Shown in pieces: positions 17,695 to 26,463 of a DNA stretch of 64,000 nucleotides. Within the stretch, counting starts at the first letter, position 1; the number at the start of each line of letters is the position of its first letter. The DNA is taken from assembly GCF_009674765.1 (NCBI RefSeq), contig NZ_WKKF01000001.1:1488001-1552000 (forward strand), given 5' to 3'. This DNA comes from Metabacillus idriensis (GTDB lineage: Bacteria; Bacillota; Bacilli; Bacillales; Bacillaceae). Under the pieces are notes generated by a model that saw only the letters and a list, made by a program, of their open reading frames with translations, searched no databases and was not told the origin of the DNA. A program made the position numbers and the translations under genes.

Positions 17695-18702
17695 CTATCT
17701 TTTAGAAAGCATCAAATTACGGTCAACAGTGAGACGATATGTTTCAGTTTCAAAGCCTCTGGAAATATTTAAATCAAGGACATCAATCGAGAGAGAAACA
17801 TCTGTATATGCTGATCCTCTTAAATCATCCTCTAACGGTACTACTAATTCCTCTGTCTCATTGGAAGAAATCTTTAAAATCTCTTTTGATTCTTTTCTGA
17901 CGCCATTTTCATAAAAAACAAGATTGAGTTTATAAGCTATTTGATCTTTTTCCGCTATCCGAAACCGCAGTTCCTGATCCCTGATTTGAAGCAGTTCAGG
18001 AGTCTTGAGGTAGCGGGAATCTTCGATTTTCAAACCGCTTGCTTCTTCCAAGTAGCGAAACATCTTTTTATTATTAAGCACATTTGGAATGCGTTCATTT
18101 TCGTGCTGTGTTCTTAAATAAAAAGGTTCATTGCTTTCCTTGACCTCTTGTACATCCGTTTTTTCAGAAGATCCATATAAGAGAACATAATCATCAGCAA
18201 TAATTTCTTGAGGGTACCATTTGTGATCACCTTCTGTATAACGCCAAAAAGCATCCTAGCGAACGGGAGAATCAGAAATGCCTCTGATTTTACTCCACTC
18301 AGAAAAAGGCAGATGGTGAGAAAACACATAATGATAAGCAAAATGATGACCATACTCATGGGAAAGAGTATCCCTGAATGAAGAAACTTCGGTATATTTA
18401 TCACCTTGATACAATGTAATACTGTCTGTTAATGCATGAAAGCTGCCTTTAGTTGAAGATTTTCCTAATGAACCGCCTCTGATCCGCACCTCTTGAAGCA
18501 AGGCAAGCTCATCTCCGTGCTTATTTTGAATCAGCTCTTTGTATAACTCCTGGAGCTTCTTTTCATCCCACGCTTCTGTATAGCTTAGAAACATAATTCC
18601 TTCAGGAGATTGATAGCTTGCCTGATAGTCTGAATCATAGATCAAAGGGTCGAGGCTCAGCAGAAGCGGAAAAGAGAGTAGAAGAATTAGAACCATTTTC
18701 AT
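17695..18702 (-). pseudogene. Secreted zinc metalloprotease interrupted by an in-frame TAG
   Basis: From ATG 18702 the frame encodes a signal peptide (MKMVLILLLSFPLLLSL) and a domain with HEYGH at residues 115-119. It ends at TAG (18256-18258, codon 149). The same frame continues without another stop for 186 codons to 17695, giving about 335 codons in total. The continuation has WYPQEIIADDYVLLYGS, whose Glu (about 166) is the likely third zinc ligand, and a beta-rich C-terminal domain. The amber codon thus separates the HExxH from the rest of the active site. No frame change is needed, so this is a single recent nonsense event or a read-through site. GAGGAAGTG precedes the ATG. Confidence 0.85.
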
Positions 18703-18916
18703 AACCTATTCACTTCCTCAAAACTCATTCTATCACGCATGAAGGTGCTGTTTGGCTGCATGATTTTCCCAATAAATGTTTGTAAAGGAAGGCATGCTAA
18801 TTCTCCTAAACTTATTCATAGGAATGATACAATCCTGATATATCCTCTTCACATTCCATATACAATGATCTATTAAACTAAAGGTGTTGGAAAAAAAAAG
18901 AATGGGAGACGATGAA

Positions 18917-19735
18917 ATGAATAAAAAGTGGGCAGCGGGAGCGGGTATAGCACTCGCATTGTTAATTAGTCCAATCACACAGCCATCTCTTGCCGAAGCA
19001 GCGGAAACAAAGATTGATAATGTAGCGCATCGGGGAGCTTCAGGGTATGCACCGGAGAACACGATTGCAGCCTTCGACAAAGCGGTCGAAATGAAAGCTG
19101 ATTACATTGAGATTGATGTTCAAAGAAGCAATGACGGTGAATTAGTTGTGATACATGATACGACTGTAGACCGCACCACAGATGGCAGCGGTCCCGTTCA
19201 AAGTTTAACGTACAGTGAATTAAGAAATCTTGATGCCGGAAGCTGGAAAGGCACAGAATTTGCAGGTGAAAAGATCCCGTCATTTGATGAAATCCTTGAT
19301 CGGTATCATGGAAAAGTAGGAATATTGATCGAGCTTAAAGCACCAGAGCTATATCCAGGAATTGAAGAGAACGTTGCTCTTGAGCTGAAAGAGAGAAATT
19401 TAGATAAGCCTCAAAATGAAAAAACAATTATCCAATCCTTTCATTTTGAATCGATGAAGAAAATGAATAATCTTCTTCCAAAAGTACCGATCGGAGTCCT
19501 GACATCATCCCGATTACATACAACACAGCAAGCATTAAAAGAATTCAGTACTTACGCAGACTATTTCAACCCAAGCTATACAATCGTCACAAAAGAGCTT
19601 GTCAATCAAGTACATGAAGAAGGAATGAAAATTCAGTCATGGACAGTCCGCAGCCAAGAAACGGCTGATTTTCTTTTAGAGATGCAAGTGGATGGAATTA
19701 TTACGGATTATCCGGATTATGTGGATCCGAAATAA
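18917..19735 (+). CDS. Secreted glycerophosphodiester phosphodiesterase
   Basis: 272 residues from the ATG at 18917, chosen because GGGAGA lies 7 bases upstream and a signal peptide (MNKKWAAGAGIALALLISPI) follows directly. The longer frame from 18884 lacks an RBS. The GDPD TIM barrel is clear: VAHRGASGYAPENTIAAF, YIEIDVQRSNDGELVVIHD (metal-binding Glu/Asp and His) and QSWTVRS near the end. It should release glycerol-3-phosphate from glycerophosphodiesters or teichoic acid fragments outside the cell. It stands alone, followed by a terminator. Confidence 0.93.
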   Translation: MNKKWAAGAGIALALLISPITQPSLAEAAETKIDNVAHRGASGYAPENTIAAFDKAVEMKADYIEIDVQRSNDGELVVIHDTTVDRTTDGSGPVQSLTYSELRNLDAGSWKGTEFAGEKIPSFDEILDRYHGKVGILIELKAPELYPGIEENVALELKERNLDKPQNEKTIIQSFHFESMKKMNNLLPKVPIGVLTSSRLHTTQQALKEFSTYADYFNPSYTIVTKELVNQVHEEGMKIQSWTVRSQETADFLLEMQVDGIITDYPDYVDPK

Positions 19736-19736
19736 G

Positions 19737-19779
19737 AAAAAAAGATCGATCCTTTTTAATGAGGGTCGATCCTTTTTTT
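19737..19779 (+). terminator. Terminator after the GDPD gene
   Basis: GATCGATCC (from 19744) pairs with GGGTCGATC (to 19771), including one G-U pair, and seven T follow. Confidence 0.85.
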
Positions 19780-19804
19780 GAAATAGAAAAACCAAATTTA
19801 ATTT

Positions 19805-19851
19805 AATTAAACCATGTTCTAAAAAATCATTTATAAAATCACCGCTCAGAC
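19805..19851 (+). repeat. Short direct repeat, copy 1
   Basis: AATTAAACCATGTTCTAAA at the start and CTCAGAC at the end recur with near-identical spacing at 33739-33786. The ATGTTCTAAA core also occurs at 28011. This copy lies just after the GDPD terminator and outside module 1. The rest of 19780-19981 holds no gene. Confidence 0.65.
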
Positions 19852-19981
19852 GCAATCAGCAAAGTAATTATGATTTGTAATGCTTTATCGTCAACAGAAA
19901 GAAGACTCCAAACATTTCTTATTTTGCAAGAATAAAAGGAGACATAACAAGAGCATTAGAAGTTTCAGTACAAATATTCTT

Positions 19982-20014
19982 AATATTGACAATATTTAGA
20001 GCCTGTCCTAATAT
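19982..20014 (+). promoter_or_regulatory. Promoter of the IclR-TRAP operon with overlapping palindrome
   Basis: TTGACA (19986-19991) and TAATAT (20009-20014) are 17 bp apart. AATATTGACAATATT (19982-19996) is a perfect odd palindrome covering the -35, a likely autoregulatory IclR operator. AATATTG recurs over the -10. Confidence 0.7.
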
Positions 20015-20054
20015 TGGAACTAAAGTTTTACATAGTGAAACTGAAAAGGGGGTT

Positions 20055-20831
20055 TTGATCTTCAGCGAGGTGATTAAAACAGTAGAAAAATCCTTCGGAA
20101 TTTTAGAAGTGATTGCACAGAAGCCGATGACATTTATTGAATTAGTAGAGAAGCTTGACAGCAATAAAGCAACTGTGCACCGATTTTTATCTTCGCTTGA
20201 GCAGCTGGGATATATCACAAAAAACAACCAAGAAAAATTTATCTTATCTCAGAAATGGTTTCAACTGACATTTCAAGCACAAGATCAGCTTGATATTGTT
20301 GAAACGGCAAGGCCTTTCTTAGAAAGCATAGCCAACAAGGTTCAGGAAAGCGTTCTATTAGCTCAGTATCTTGGAGATCAGGTGCTTTATGTAGAAAAGG
20401 TTGAAACAAATCTGGCAGCCCGAATTGTTCTTGACGTAGGAAAACAAGCGCCTCTCCATTGTGTAGCTTCAGGAAAATTATACCTGGCTCATTTATCTCC
20501 GCAGCTTCTTGAGCGGTATTTATCAAAAAACCCGTTAAAGTCTTTTACAGAAAACACGATAACTGAAAAAGAATCCTTGCTTCCTGAATTAAAAAAGATT
20601 TGTGAAAGGGGATATGCAACAGATCAAGAAGAATGGGAGAAGGGTTTAAAAGGGATATCCTTTCCGATATTTAACGGAAGAAAAGAACTGGCTGGTGCGC
20701 TGTGCATTGCCGGTCTGGCTTTTCGTTTTACAGATGAACAGATTGAGGATATTATCAAACCTGCATTGTGCGCCACTCAAGAGATTTCAAAGAGATTGGG
20801 TTATGTGAGCAAAGGAGGAATTCTAATCTGA
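20055..20831 (+). CDS. IclR-family transcriptional regulator
   Basis: About 258 residues from TTG 20055. Earlier in-frame starts fall inside the promoter, so they are excluded. AAAAGGGGG lies just before this TTG but is close, and GTG 20070 (giving MIKTVEKSFGILE) is an alternative. The N-terminal winged helix reads MTFIELVEKLDSNKATVHRFLSSLEQLGYI. The C-terminal effector domain has HCVASGKLYLAHL and GYATDQEEWEKGLKGISFPIF, typical of IclR. It is the first gene of module 1 and overlaps dctP by one base, so regulator and transporter share a transcript. The effector is probably the imported acid or a derivative. Confidence 0.9.
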   Translation: MIFSEVIKTVEKSFGILEVIAQKPMTFIELVEKLDSNKATVHRFLSSLEQLGYITKNNQEKFILSQKWFQLTFQAQDQLDIVETARPFLESIANKVQESVLLAQYLGDQVLYVEKVETNLAARIVLDVGKQAPLHCVASGKLYLAHLSPQLLERYLSKNPLKSFTENTITEKESLLPELKKICERGYATDQEEWEKGLKGISFPIFNGRKELAGALCIAGLAFRFTDEQIEDIIKPALCATQEISKRLGYVSKGGILI

Positions 20832-21832
20832 TGAAAAAGATTCTGTTTATTTTTGTAAGCGCTATCTTTCTTTTAACTGCAGCTGGTTGCAGCAGTGTAA
20901 TTACCTCTAATGAGAAGAAAACCTATAATTTAAAAATGTCAGTAACTGTTAATGACTCATCCACCTGGTACCTGGCAGCTGAAAAATTTGCTGAAGAAGT
21001 GGAAGAAAAGACAGATGGCCGCATTAAAACAAAAATATATGCAAACGAACAGCTATCTGCAGGTGATTCAGCAAAAGGGGTAGAGATGCTTTTAAAAGGC
21101 TCAACAGATTTCAGTTATCATTCTCCGATTATTTATTCCGTCTTTGAAAAGCGATTAGGTGTAGTGAGCGCTCCTTTTCTTTTTAAAGATTTAAATGAAG
21201 TGGATGAAAAAATGAATGGAGAAGGTGGGGGGGCGTTAAATGAGATTCTTGTTGAAAACGGGATTGAGCCTTTAGGCTTTGGTCAAAATGGCTTTCGCCA
21301 GGTAACAAATGGTGTCAAACCGATTCAAACTCCTGAAGACATAGAAAATATGAAAATACGAATTCCAGGAATTAAGATGTATTCAGATCTTTGGAGGGGC
21401 TTAGGAGCAGATCCTACAACAATGGCTTTTTCAGAAGTATTTTCAGCCTTGCAGCAAGGCACAATTGATGGTCAGGAAAATCCAATTGATGTCATCAGTT
21501 CATCAAAGTTGGAAGAGGTTCAACAACATATTACAATGTGGAACTATTCTTATGATCCTCTCATTTTCGGAATGAACAAAGAAAAATTTGACAGCATGCA
21601 CTCAGATGACCAAAAAATCATAAAAGAAGCAGCGAAACATGCAAATAAATTTCAAATTGAACTTGCAAGAGAAAAAGAGAAAGAGCAAATTGAGGCATTA
21701 AAAGCAGCCGGAATGGAATTTGTGTATCCTTCAGAGGAAGAACTAGAAGCCTTCCGAAAAGCATCTGAAAACATTTATGACGCGTATGAAGATGTTTGGG
21801 GAAAAGAACTGCTTGATGCATTTAAAAAATAA
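20831..21832 (+). CDS. TRAP transporter substrate-binding protein, DctP type (module 1)
   Basis: 333 residues from ATG 20831, preceded by AAAGGAGG; the longer frame from 20768 runs inside the regulator gene. The lipobox LTAAGC gives a lipidated Cys20. The DctP fold shows MKIRIPGIKMYSDLWRGLGADPTTMAFSEVFSALQQGTIDGQENP; the Arg in KIRIP is the conserved carboxylate-binding residue, pointing to an organic acid. It delivers substrate to the DctQ-DctM permease encoded next. The exact ligand is unknown. Confidence 0.94.
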   Translation: MKKILFIFVSAIFLLTAAGCSSVITSNEKKTYNLKMSVTVNDSSTWYLAAEKFAEEVEEKTDGRIKTKIYANEQLSAGDSAKGVEMLLKGSTDFSYHSPIIYSVFEKRLGVVSAPFLFKDLNEVDEKMNGEGGGALNEILVENGIEPLGFGQNGFRQVTNGVKPIQTPEDIENMKIRIPGIKMYSDLWRGLGADPTTMAFSEVFSALQQGTIDGQENPIDVISSSKLEEVQQHITMWNYSYDPLIFGMNKEKFDSMHSDDQKIIKEAAKHANKFQIELAREKEKEQIEALKAAGMEFVYPSEEELEAFRKASENIYDAYEDVWGKELLDAFKK

Positions 21833-21843
21833 AAAGGAGATGA

Positions 21844-22341
21844 ATGGTTATGTCAAAAGTGATCAGCTGCATTGAAAATTTTTTTCTTGCCGCAACCATG
21901 CTGGCGATGTCTGTCATTACGTTTGCTAATGTAATAACCAGGTACTTTTTTCATTACTCTCTATCCTTTACAGAAGAGATCACAATAAACCTCTTTGTCT
22001 TACTCACCTTCCTGGGGGCTGCTGCAGGACTTAGAAAGAATGCTCATCTTGGCTTTTCCTTGCTGTTTGAGAAAGCGAACGTATTAGGCCAAAAAATACT
22101 GATCATTTTTGGAACCGCTCTCATTTCGGCTGTTTTCATCCTGTTTGCATACTATGGGTATGAAATGGTCCGTTTTCAAATGGAAAGAAACTTAATCACT
22201 CCTTCTCTTGGACTCAAACAATGGATGTTTTCAATTGTTTTTCCTATAGGCTGTCTGTTCTGTCTCTATCGGGCCATTGAGGCAGGTGCAATTGAATGGG
22301 CAACTATAACTAAACAATCAGAAAGAGGGATGAAAGCATGA
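21844..22341 (+). CDS. TRAP transporter small permease, DctQ (module 1)
   Basis: 165 residues with four membrane helices and the DctQ pattern ITRYFFHYSLSFTEEITINLFVLLTFLGAAAGLRKNAHLG. AAAAGGAGA precedes ATG 21844; the ATG at 21850 is also possible. It links the binding protein to the large DctM subunit. Its stop overlaps dctM by 4 bases. Confidence 0.92.
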   Translation: MVMSKVISCIENFFLAATMLAMSVITFANVITRYFFHYSLSFTEEITINLFVLLTFLGAAAGLRKNAHLGFSLLFEKANVLGQKILIIFGTALISAVFILFAYYGYEMVRFQMERNLITPSLGLKQWMFSIVFPIGCLFCLYRAIEAGAIEWATITKQSERGMKA

Positions 22342-23672
22342 ATGCTCTTTTGTTATTCGGTCTCTTCGCATTATTGGTCCTGATTAGAATCCCTATCGCA
22401 ATTGCACTTGCGGCATCTTCTATTTCAGTTCTCTTATTAAATTGGGGTCCTTCAAGCTTGACCTTGCTTCCTGATGTTTTGTATCCCAGTATAGCCAAGT
22501 TTACTCTGCTCGCGATCCCATTTTTCATCCTTGCAGGTGTCATTATGGAGTATGCAGGTATATCTCAGCGGTTAATTCATTTTGCAAATGTATGTGTGGG
22601 GCATTATAAAAGCGGCATTATTCTGGTTACTGTCATTACAGCTATCTTTTTTGCCGCTATTTCCGGCTCAGGCCCCGCTACAGTCGCAGCAATTGGAGGA
22701 ATCCTGATTCCAGCTTTAGTGAAGAATGGCATGAAGAAAGAATCTGCCAGTGCTCTTTTAGCAAGTTCAGGCGCGATCGGCATTGTCATTCCGCCCAGTA
22801 TAGCAATGATTGTTTTTGCTGTTGTAGCAGGTGATCAATTAAATGTTTCAATCGGAAGATTATTTATTGCAGGTGTTATACCTGGTCTTTTATTAGGAGC
22901 AGGTTTTATAGCTGCTGCAATCTATGTGAAAAAACGCGATTTATTGAAACAAAATATCGAAGTAAATGAAGTTGCTGCAGCCCTTGAGGTTAGAGCAAAA
23001 GCAACACCTGGAGAAACATTTCAGGCCTTCAAGGATGCGATTTGGGGTCTCCTAATGCCGGTTATTATTCTTGGCGGGATTTATGGCGGGATTTTCACTC
23101 CGACTGAAGCAGCAGTAATAGCTGTATTTTACGGATTTTTTGTAGGAATCTTTATTTACAGAGATTTAAAATTATCAAATATTTACCGCATCCTCTATGA
23201 ATCAGCCGCTCAGACAGCAGTCATCATGTTAATCGTAAGTTCTGCCTCTTTGTTTGCCTACATCATTACAACAGAACAAATAGCTGAGAATATGGCTAAT
23301 TCCCTTTTATCCATCAGTTCAAATCCTATTGTCATCTTATTGATTTTAAATCTTATTTTGCTTATTGCCGGCGCCTTTATAGATGCTATTTCAGCATTTT
23401 ACATCTTCGTTCCTATCTTGATTCCAGTCATCATTCATTTCAATATTGATCCCACTGTTTTCGGCATCTTTATGACTGTTAATCTCGCAATAGGATTATT
23501 TACACCACCTGTCGGAATAAACCTATATGTTGCCTGCGGTATAGGCAATGTAAAGCTTCATCGTATTTCAAAAGTTATTTTGCCATTTTTAATTGCAGCT
23601 GTCATCGTGCTGCTGTTAATTACGTATATCCCTGCTATATCAACATTTTTACCGGATTTATTTGGAATTTGA
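22338..23672 (+). CDS. TRAP transporter large permease, DctM (module 1)
   Basis: 444 residues and about 12 membrane segments. Family motifs include AIPFFILAGVIMEYAGIS, SGSGPATVAAIGG and GLFTPPVGINLYVA. It catalyses sodium- or proton-coupled uptake of the solute presented by DctP. It starts by an ATGA overlap with dctQ. Confidence 0.95.
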   Translation: MNALLLFGLFALLVLIRIPIAIALAASSISVLLLNWGPSSLTLLPDVLYPSIAKFTLLAIPFFILAGVIMEYAGISQRLIHFANVCVGHYKSGIILVTVITAIFFAAISGSGPATVAAIGGILIPALVKNGMKKESASALLASSGAIGIVIPPSIAMIVFAVVAGDQLNVSIGRLFIAGVIPGLLLGAGFIAAAIYVKKRDLLKQNIEVNEVAAALEVRAKATPGETFQAFKDAIWGLLMPVIILGGIYGGIFTPTEAAVIAVFYGFFVGIFIYRDLKLSNIYRILYESAAQTAVIMLIVSSASLFAYIITTEQIAENMANSLLSISSNPIVILLILNLILLIAGAFIDAISAFYIFVPILIPVIIHFNIDPTVFGIFMTVNLAIGLFTPPVGINLYVACGIGNVKLHRISKVILPFLIAAVIVLLLITYIPAISTFLPDLFGI

Positions 23673-23707
23673 AAAATCATTTTTATTACTAAATAGGAGG
23701 TTATCTT

Positions 23708-24478
23708 ATGGAAAAGCTGAAAGGTCAAGTAGCCATCGTAACAGGAGGTTCAAGAGGAATAGGAGCGGGAATAGCCTATCGTCTTGCAGGAGAAGGAGTT
23801 CATATCGTAATTGCAGATGTGCTTGAAGCAAGCGAAATGATTGATAAAGTCACGAATCATTTTCCGGACATACAAGTACGATCCCATCAAGCGGATATCC
23901 GTGATATTGCGGCCATTCAAACTCTAGTAGACGAGACTATTCAAGAATTTGGCCGTATAGATATTTTAGTTAATAATGCAGGAACATGCAGCAGGTTCGA
24001 CTTGGAAGAAATGACAGAAGACATGTGGGATCAGGATTTAAATACAAATCTAAAAGCAACTTTTTTCTTCATGCAAAAAGTCGTTTACCCTCATATGATT
24101 TCACGCAATTATGGAAGAATCATAAATATAAGTTCGATTTCAGGGATGAATGGCGGGCATGTTTCAAGCTTTGATGCTGATAGTTTAAAAGGGAGATCAG
24201 GTCCAGCCTATGCGGCAAGCAAAGGCGGAGTCATTGCCCTTACGAAATGGGCTGCAAAGGAGCTTGGCTCTACTGGAATTACATGCAATAGTGTAGCACC
24301 CGGAGCAGTGGAATCAGCAATCACAAAAGGAATTGCATATAATCTCGACAACCAGGTTGTGAAAAGGATGGGACTTCCTGAAGATATTGCTGAAGCGGTA
24401 TGCTACTTCAGCCTTCCTGAAGCAGGCTACACGACAGGACAAGTCCTGAGAGTATGCGGCGGCGCTGTCTTTGCGTAG
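23708..24478 (+). CDS. Short-chain dehydrogenase/reductase
   Basis: 256 residues of the classical SDR fold: TGGSRGIG (12-19), NNAG (89-92), catalytic Ser about 143 and Tyr168-x3-Lys172. An insert makes the Ser-to-Tyr gap about 25 residues rather than the usual 12-13 (NGGHVSSFDADSLKGRSG). AGGAGG precedes the ATG. Within module 1 it could oxidise a hydroxyl of the imported acid or of its CoA ester before thiolysis. This role is inferred from neighbours only. Confidence 0.93.
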   Translation: MEKLKGQVAIVTGGSRGIGAGIAYRLAGEGVHIVIADVLEASEMIDKVTNHFPDIQVRSHQADIRDIAAIQTLVDETIQEFGRIDILVNNAGTCSRFDLEEMTEDMWDQDLNTNLKATFFFMQKVVYPHMISRNYGRIINISSISGMNGGHVSSFDADSLKGRSGPAYAASKGGVIALTKWAAKELGSTGITCNSVAPGAVESAITKGIAYNLDNQVVKRMGLPEDIAEAVCYFSLPEAGYTTGQVLRVCGGAVFA

Positions 24479-24505
24479 GAAAGAGATAAGAACAGGAGGA
24501 ATGAA

Positions 24506-24994
24506 ATGCGGAAATCTCATTCAGTTTATGATGCTGAGAGCGGTGTTCTGATAGGAGCGCTCTCAAAAGATGATGATCTGCTGACAGGAATCTTAAGACA
24601 GTGTGAACTGCACGGCATAAAGGCAGGCAGTTTTTCGTGTATAGGTTCATTGAAAACAGTAAGCTATATGAAACTCAAGCATGAGAACTGCACACTTTCT
24701 TATACAGAACCCATAACTGAAACTAGGCCTGTTGAACTGCTAAATGGAACAGGCTTTATAGGAACCAAAGAAGATGAAAGTTTAGATATCCATTTTCATG
24801 GTGTTTTTATAGATGAGACAGGAGCCATATCTGGAGGACACTTTATCGAAGGCGAAAATAAGGTGGCCATTACGATTGAATTTACAGTTTCTGTTGTTTC
24901 AAATGCTGTTGTTAAAAGAGAGAAAGATCCAGAAATGGGCTTCCGTATTTTTAATTTTCATGGAAAAGAGGGGCTGCCGGAATGGAAACAATAG
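24506..24994 (+). CDS. PPC/DUF296-domain protein
   Basis: 162 residues forming a single PPC (plant and prokaryote conserved) domain. Family marks are the SCIGSLKTVSY strand, HFHGVF (96-101) and GGHF (110-113); the three His could form a metal site. In plants this domain is found in AT-hook proteins, while bacterial single-domain members have no settled function. AGGAGGAATGA precedes the ATG. It overlaps the acyl-CoA synthetase by 13 bases, so it clearly belongs to the operon. Confidence 0.85.
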   Translation: MRKSHSVYDAESGVLIGALSKDDDLLTGILRQCELHGIKAGSFSCIGSLKTVSYMKLKHENCTLSYTEPITETRPVELLNGTGFIGTKEDESLDIHFHGVFIDETGAISGGHFIEGENKVAITIEFTVSVVSNAVVKREKDPEMGFRIFNFHGKEGLPEWKQ

Positions 24995-26463
24995 CTGGCT
25001 ATGCGCAAAAGGCCATTGTTCAGTTTGGTCATAAAGTGGCTGTGAAAGATCGTTTTCGTTCCTTCACTTATACCCAATTAGGGGAACGTGCTTACAAACT
25101 TGTAAATATTCTGAGTAACATGGGAATGAAGAAAGGTGATCGGTTAGCTGCGTTAATGTCAAACCGCATTGAACATATTGAACTTGATCTGGCGTGTGCA
25201 TTTGGCGGTTTCATCAAAGTTCCGCTTAATTATCGCCTGCATCCAAAAGAGCATGAGTATATGTTAAAGCAATCAGGGACTAAAATTGTCATTGGAGAAG
25301 ATAAGCTTCTGGATCAGTTAGAGTCTGGTTCTAGGAAAATCAGTGTCGGGAACCAATATGAGGCACTGCTTGCAGAAACAGAAAAGAGTGTTATTTACGA
25401 GCAAATAAATGAAGATGATGTATTTGCCATAATGTACACCTCTGGCACAACAGGAAAGCCTAAAGGCGTTATGCTGACACACCGCAATATTATCTCAAGT
25501 GCCTTATCTCTTTCTATGGCTTGTGAGATAACATGGGGAGATGTCATTGGCCATGTTGCCCCATTGACGCATGGCTCTAATTTTCTTTCTCACGCTTCAT
25601 GGATTTTTGGTTTAACTCAAATTGTCTATGACAAATTTGATCCTGAAGATTTTTTAGAGGATATATACAAGGACAAAGTAAGCATCCTATTTTTAGTTCC
25701 TACGATTGTAAATTTATTATTTCAAAGCTCGACATTTGATCCTAAGAAACTTCAGTATGTTAAAACCATTAATATGGCAGGCTCTCCGATCGCTTCAAGC
25801 AAACTGAGCGCAGCCTTATCAAAAGCGGGAGACATTTTCGTTGAGACATATGGGCAAGTTGAGGCTCCGATGACCATTACGGTCATGCCGAGAAAAGAGC
25901 TTAAAAATCACTTAGAATCGTGTGGATTAACGGGTTCATTTGTGGATATGAAAATTGTTGATGACAATGGGAATAGCGTTGAACAGGGAAAAATCGGTGA
26001 AATCATATGCAAGGGATCACTCGTTATGAAAGGCTACTGGGATAATCCAGAAGCCACTTCAGAAACATTGAAGGATGGCTGGCTTTATACAGGTGATTTG
26101 GGATGGGCAGATGAAAATGGATTCCTCCACCTTGTTGACAGAAAAAAAGAGGTCATTATTTCAGGAGGGCTGAATATTTATCCCCGTGAAATAGAAGAAG
26201 TTTTAAATAAGCATTCTTCAGTAAAAGAAACCTGTGTCATCGGCCTGCCGTGTGAACAATGGGGTGAAAAGATCGCAGCATACGTCGTTCTTAAAGACGG
26301 TGAAACAGCAGATGAAGAAGAGCTCATCAATCTGTGCATGCAGCATTTGGCAAGCTTTAAAAAGCCAAAAGTCATTCAGATTTTGGATCAGCTTCCAAAA
26401 AGCTCATACGGAAAAATTTTAAAACGAGAAGTAAAACAGCTCTATGGAGGTGTTAATGCGTGA
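24982..26463 (+). CDS. Acyl-CoA synthetase (AMP-binding, class I adenylate-forming)
   Basis: 493 residues. The P-loop-like motif YTSGTTGKPKG is at 152-162. The ETYGQVEAPM region, GWLYTGDLGWADENGFLHLVDRKKEVIISGGLNIYP and the catalytic Lys in SSYGKILKRE are all present. It should activate a carboxylate with ATP and CoA. In this operon the substrate is presumably the acid brought in by the TRAP system. It overlaps both its neighbours. Confidence 0.93.
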   Translation: METIAGYAQKAIVQFGHKVAVKDRFRSFTYTQLGERAYKLVNILSNMGMKKGDRLAALMSNRIEHIELDLACAFGGFIKVPLNYRLHPKEHEYMLKQSGTKIVIGEDKLLDQLESGSRKISVGNQYEALLAETEKSVIYEQINEDDVFAIMYTSGTTGKPKGVMLTHRNIISSALSLSMACEITWGDVIGHVAPLTHGSNFLSHASWIFGLTQIVYDKFDPEDFLEDIYKDKVSILFLVPTIVNLLFQSSTFDPKKLQYVKTINMAGSPIASSKLSAALSKAGDIFVETYGQVEAPMTITVMPRKELKNHLESCGLTGSFVDMKIVDDNGNSVEQGKIGEIICKGSLVMKGYWDNPEATSETLKDGWLYTGDLGWADENGFLHLVDRKKEVIISGGLNIYPREIEEVLNKHSSVKETCVIGLPCEQWGEKIAAYVVLKDGETADEEELINLCMQHLASFKKPKVIQILDQLPKSSYGKILKREVKQLYGGVNA

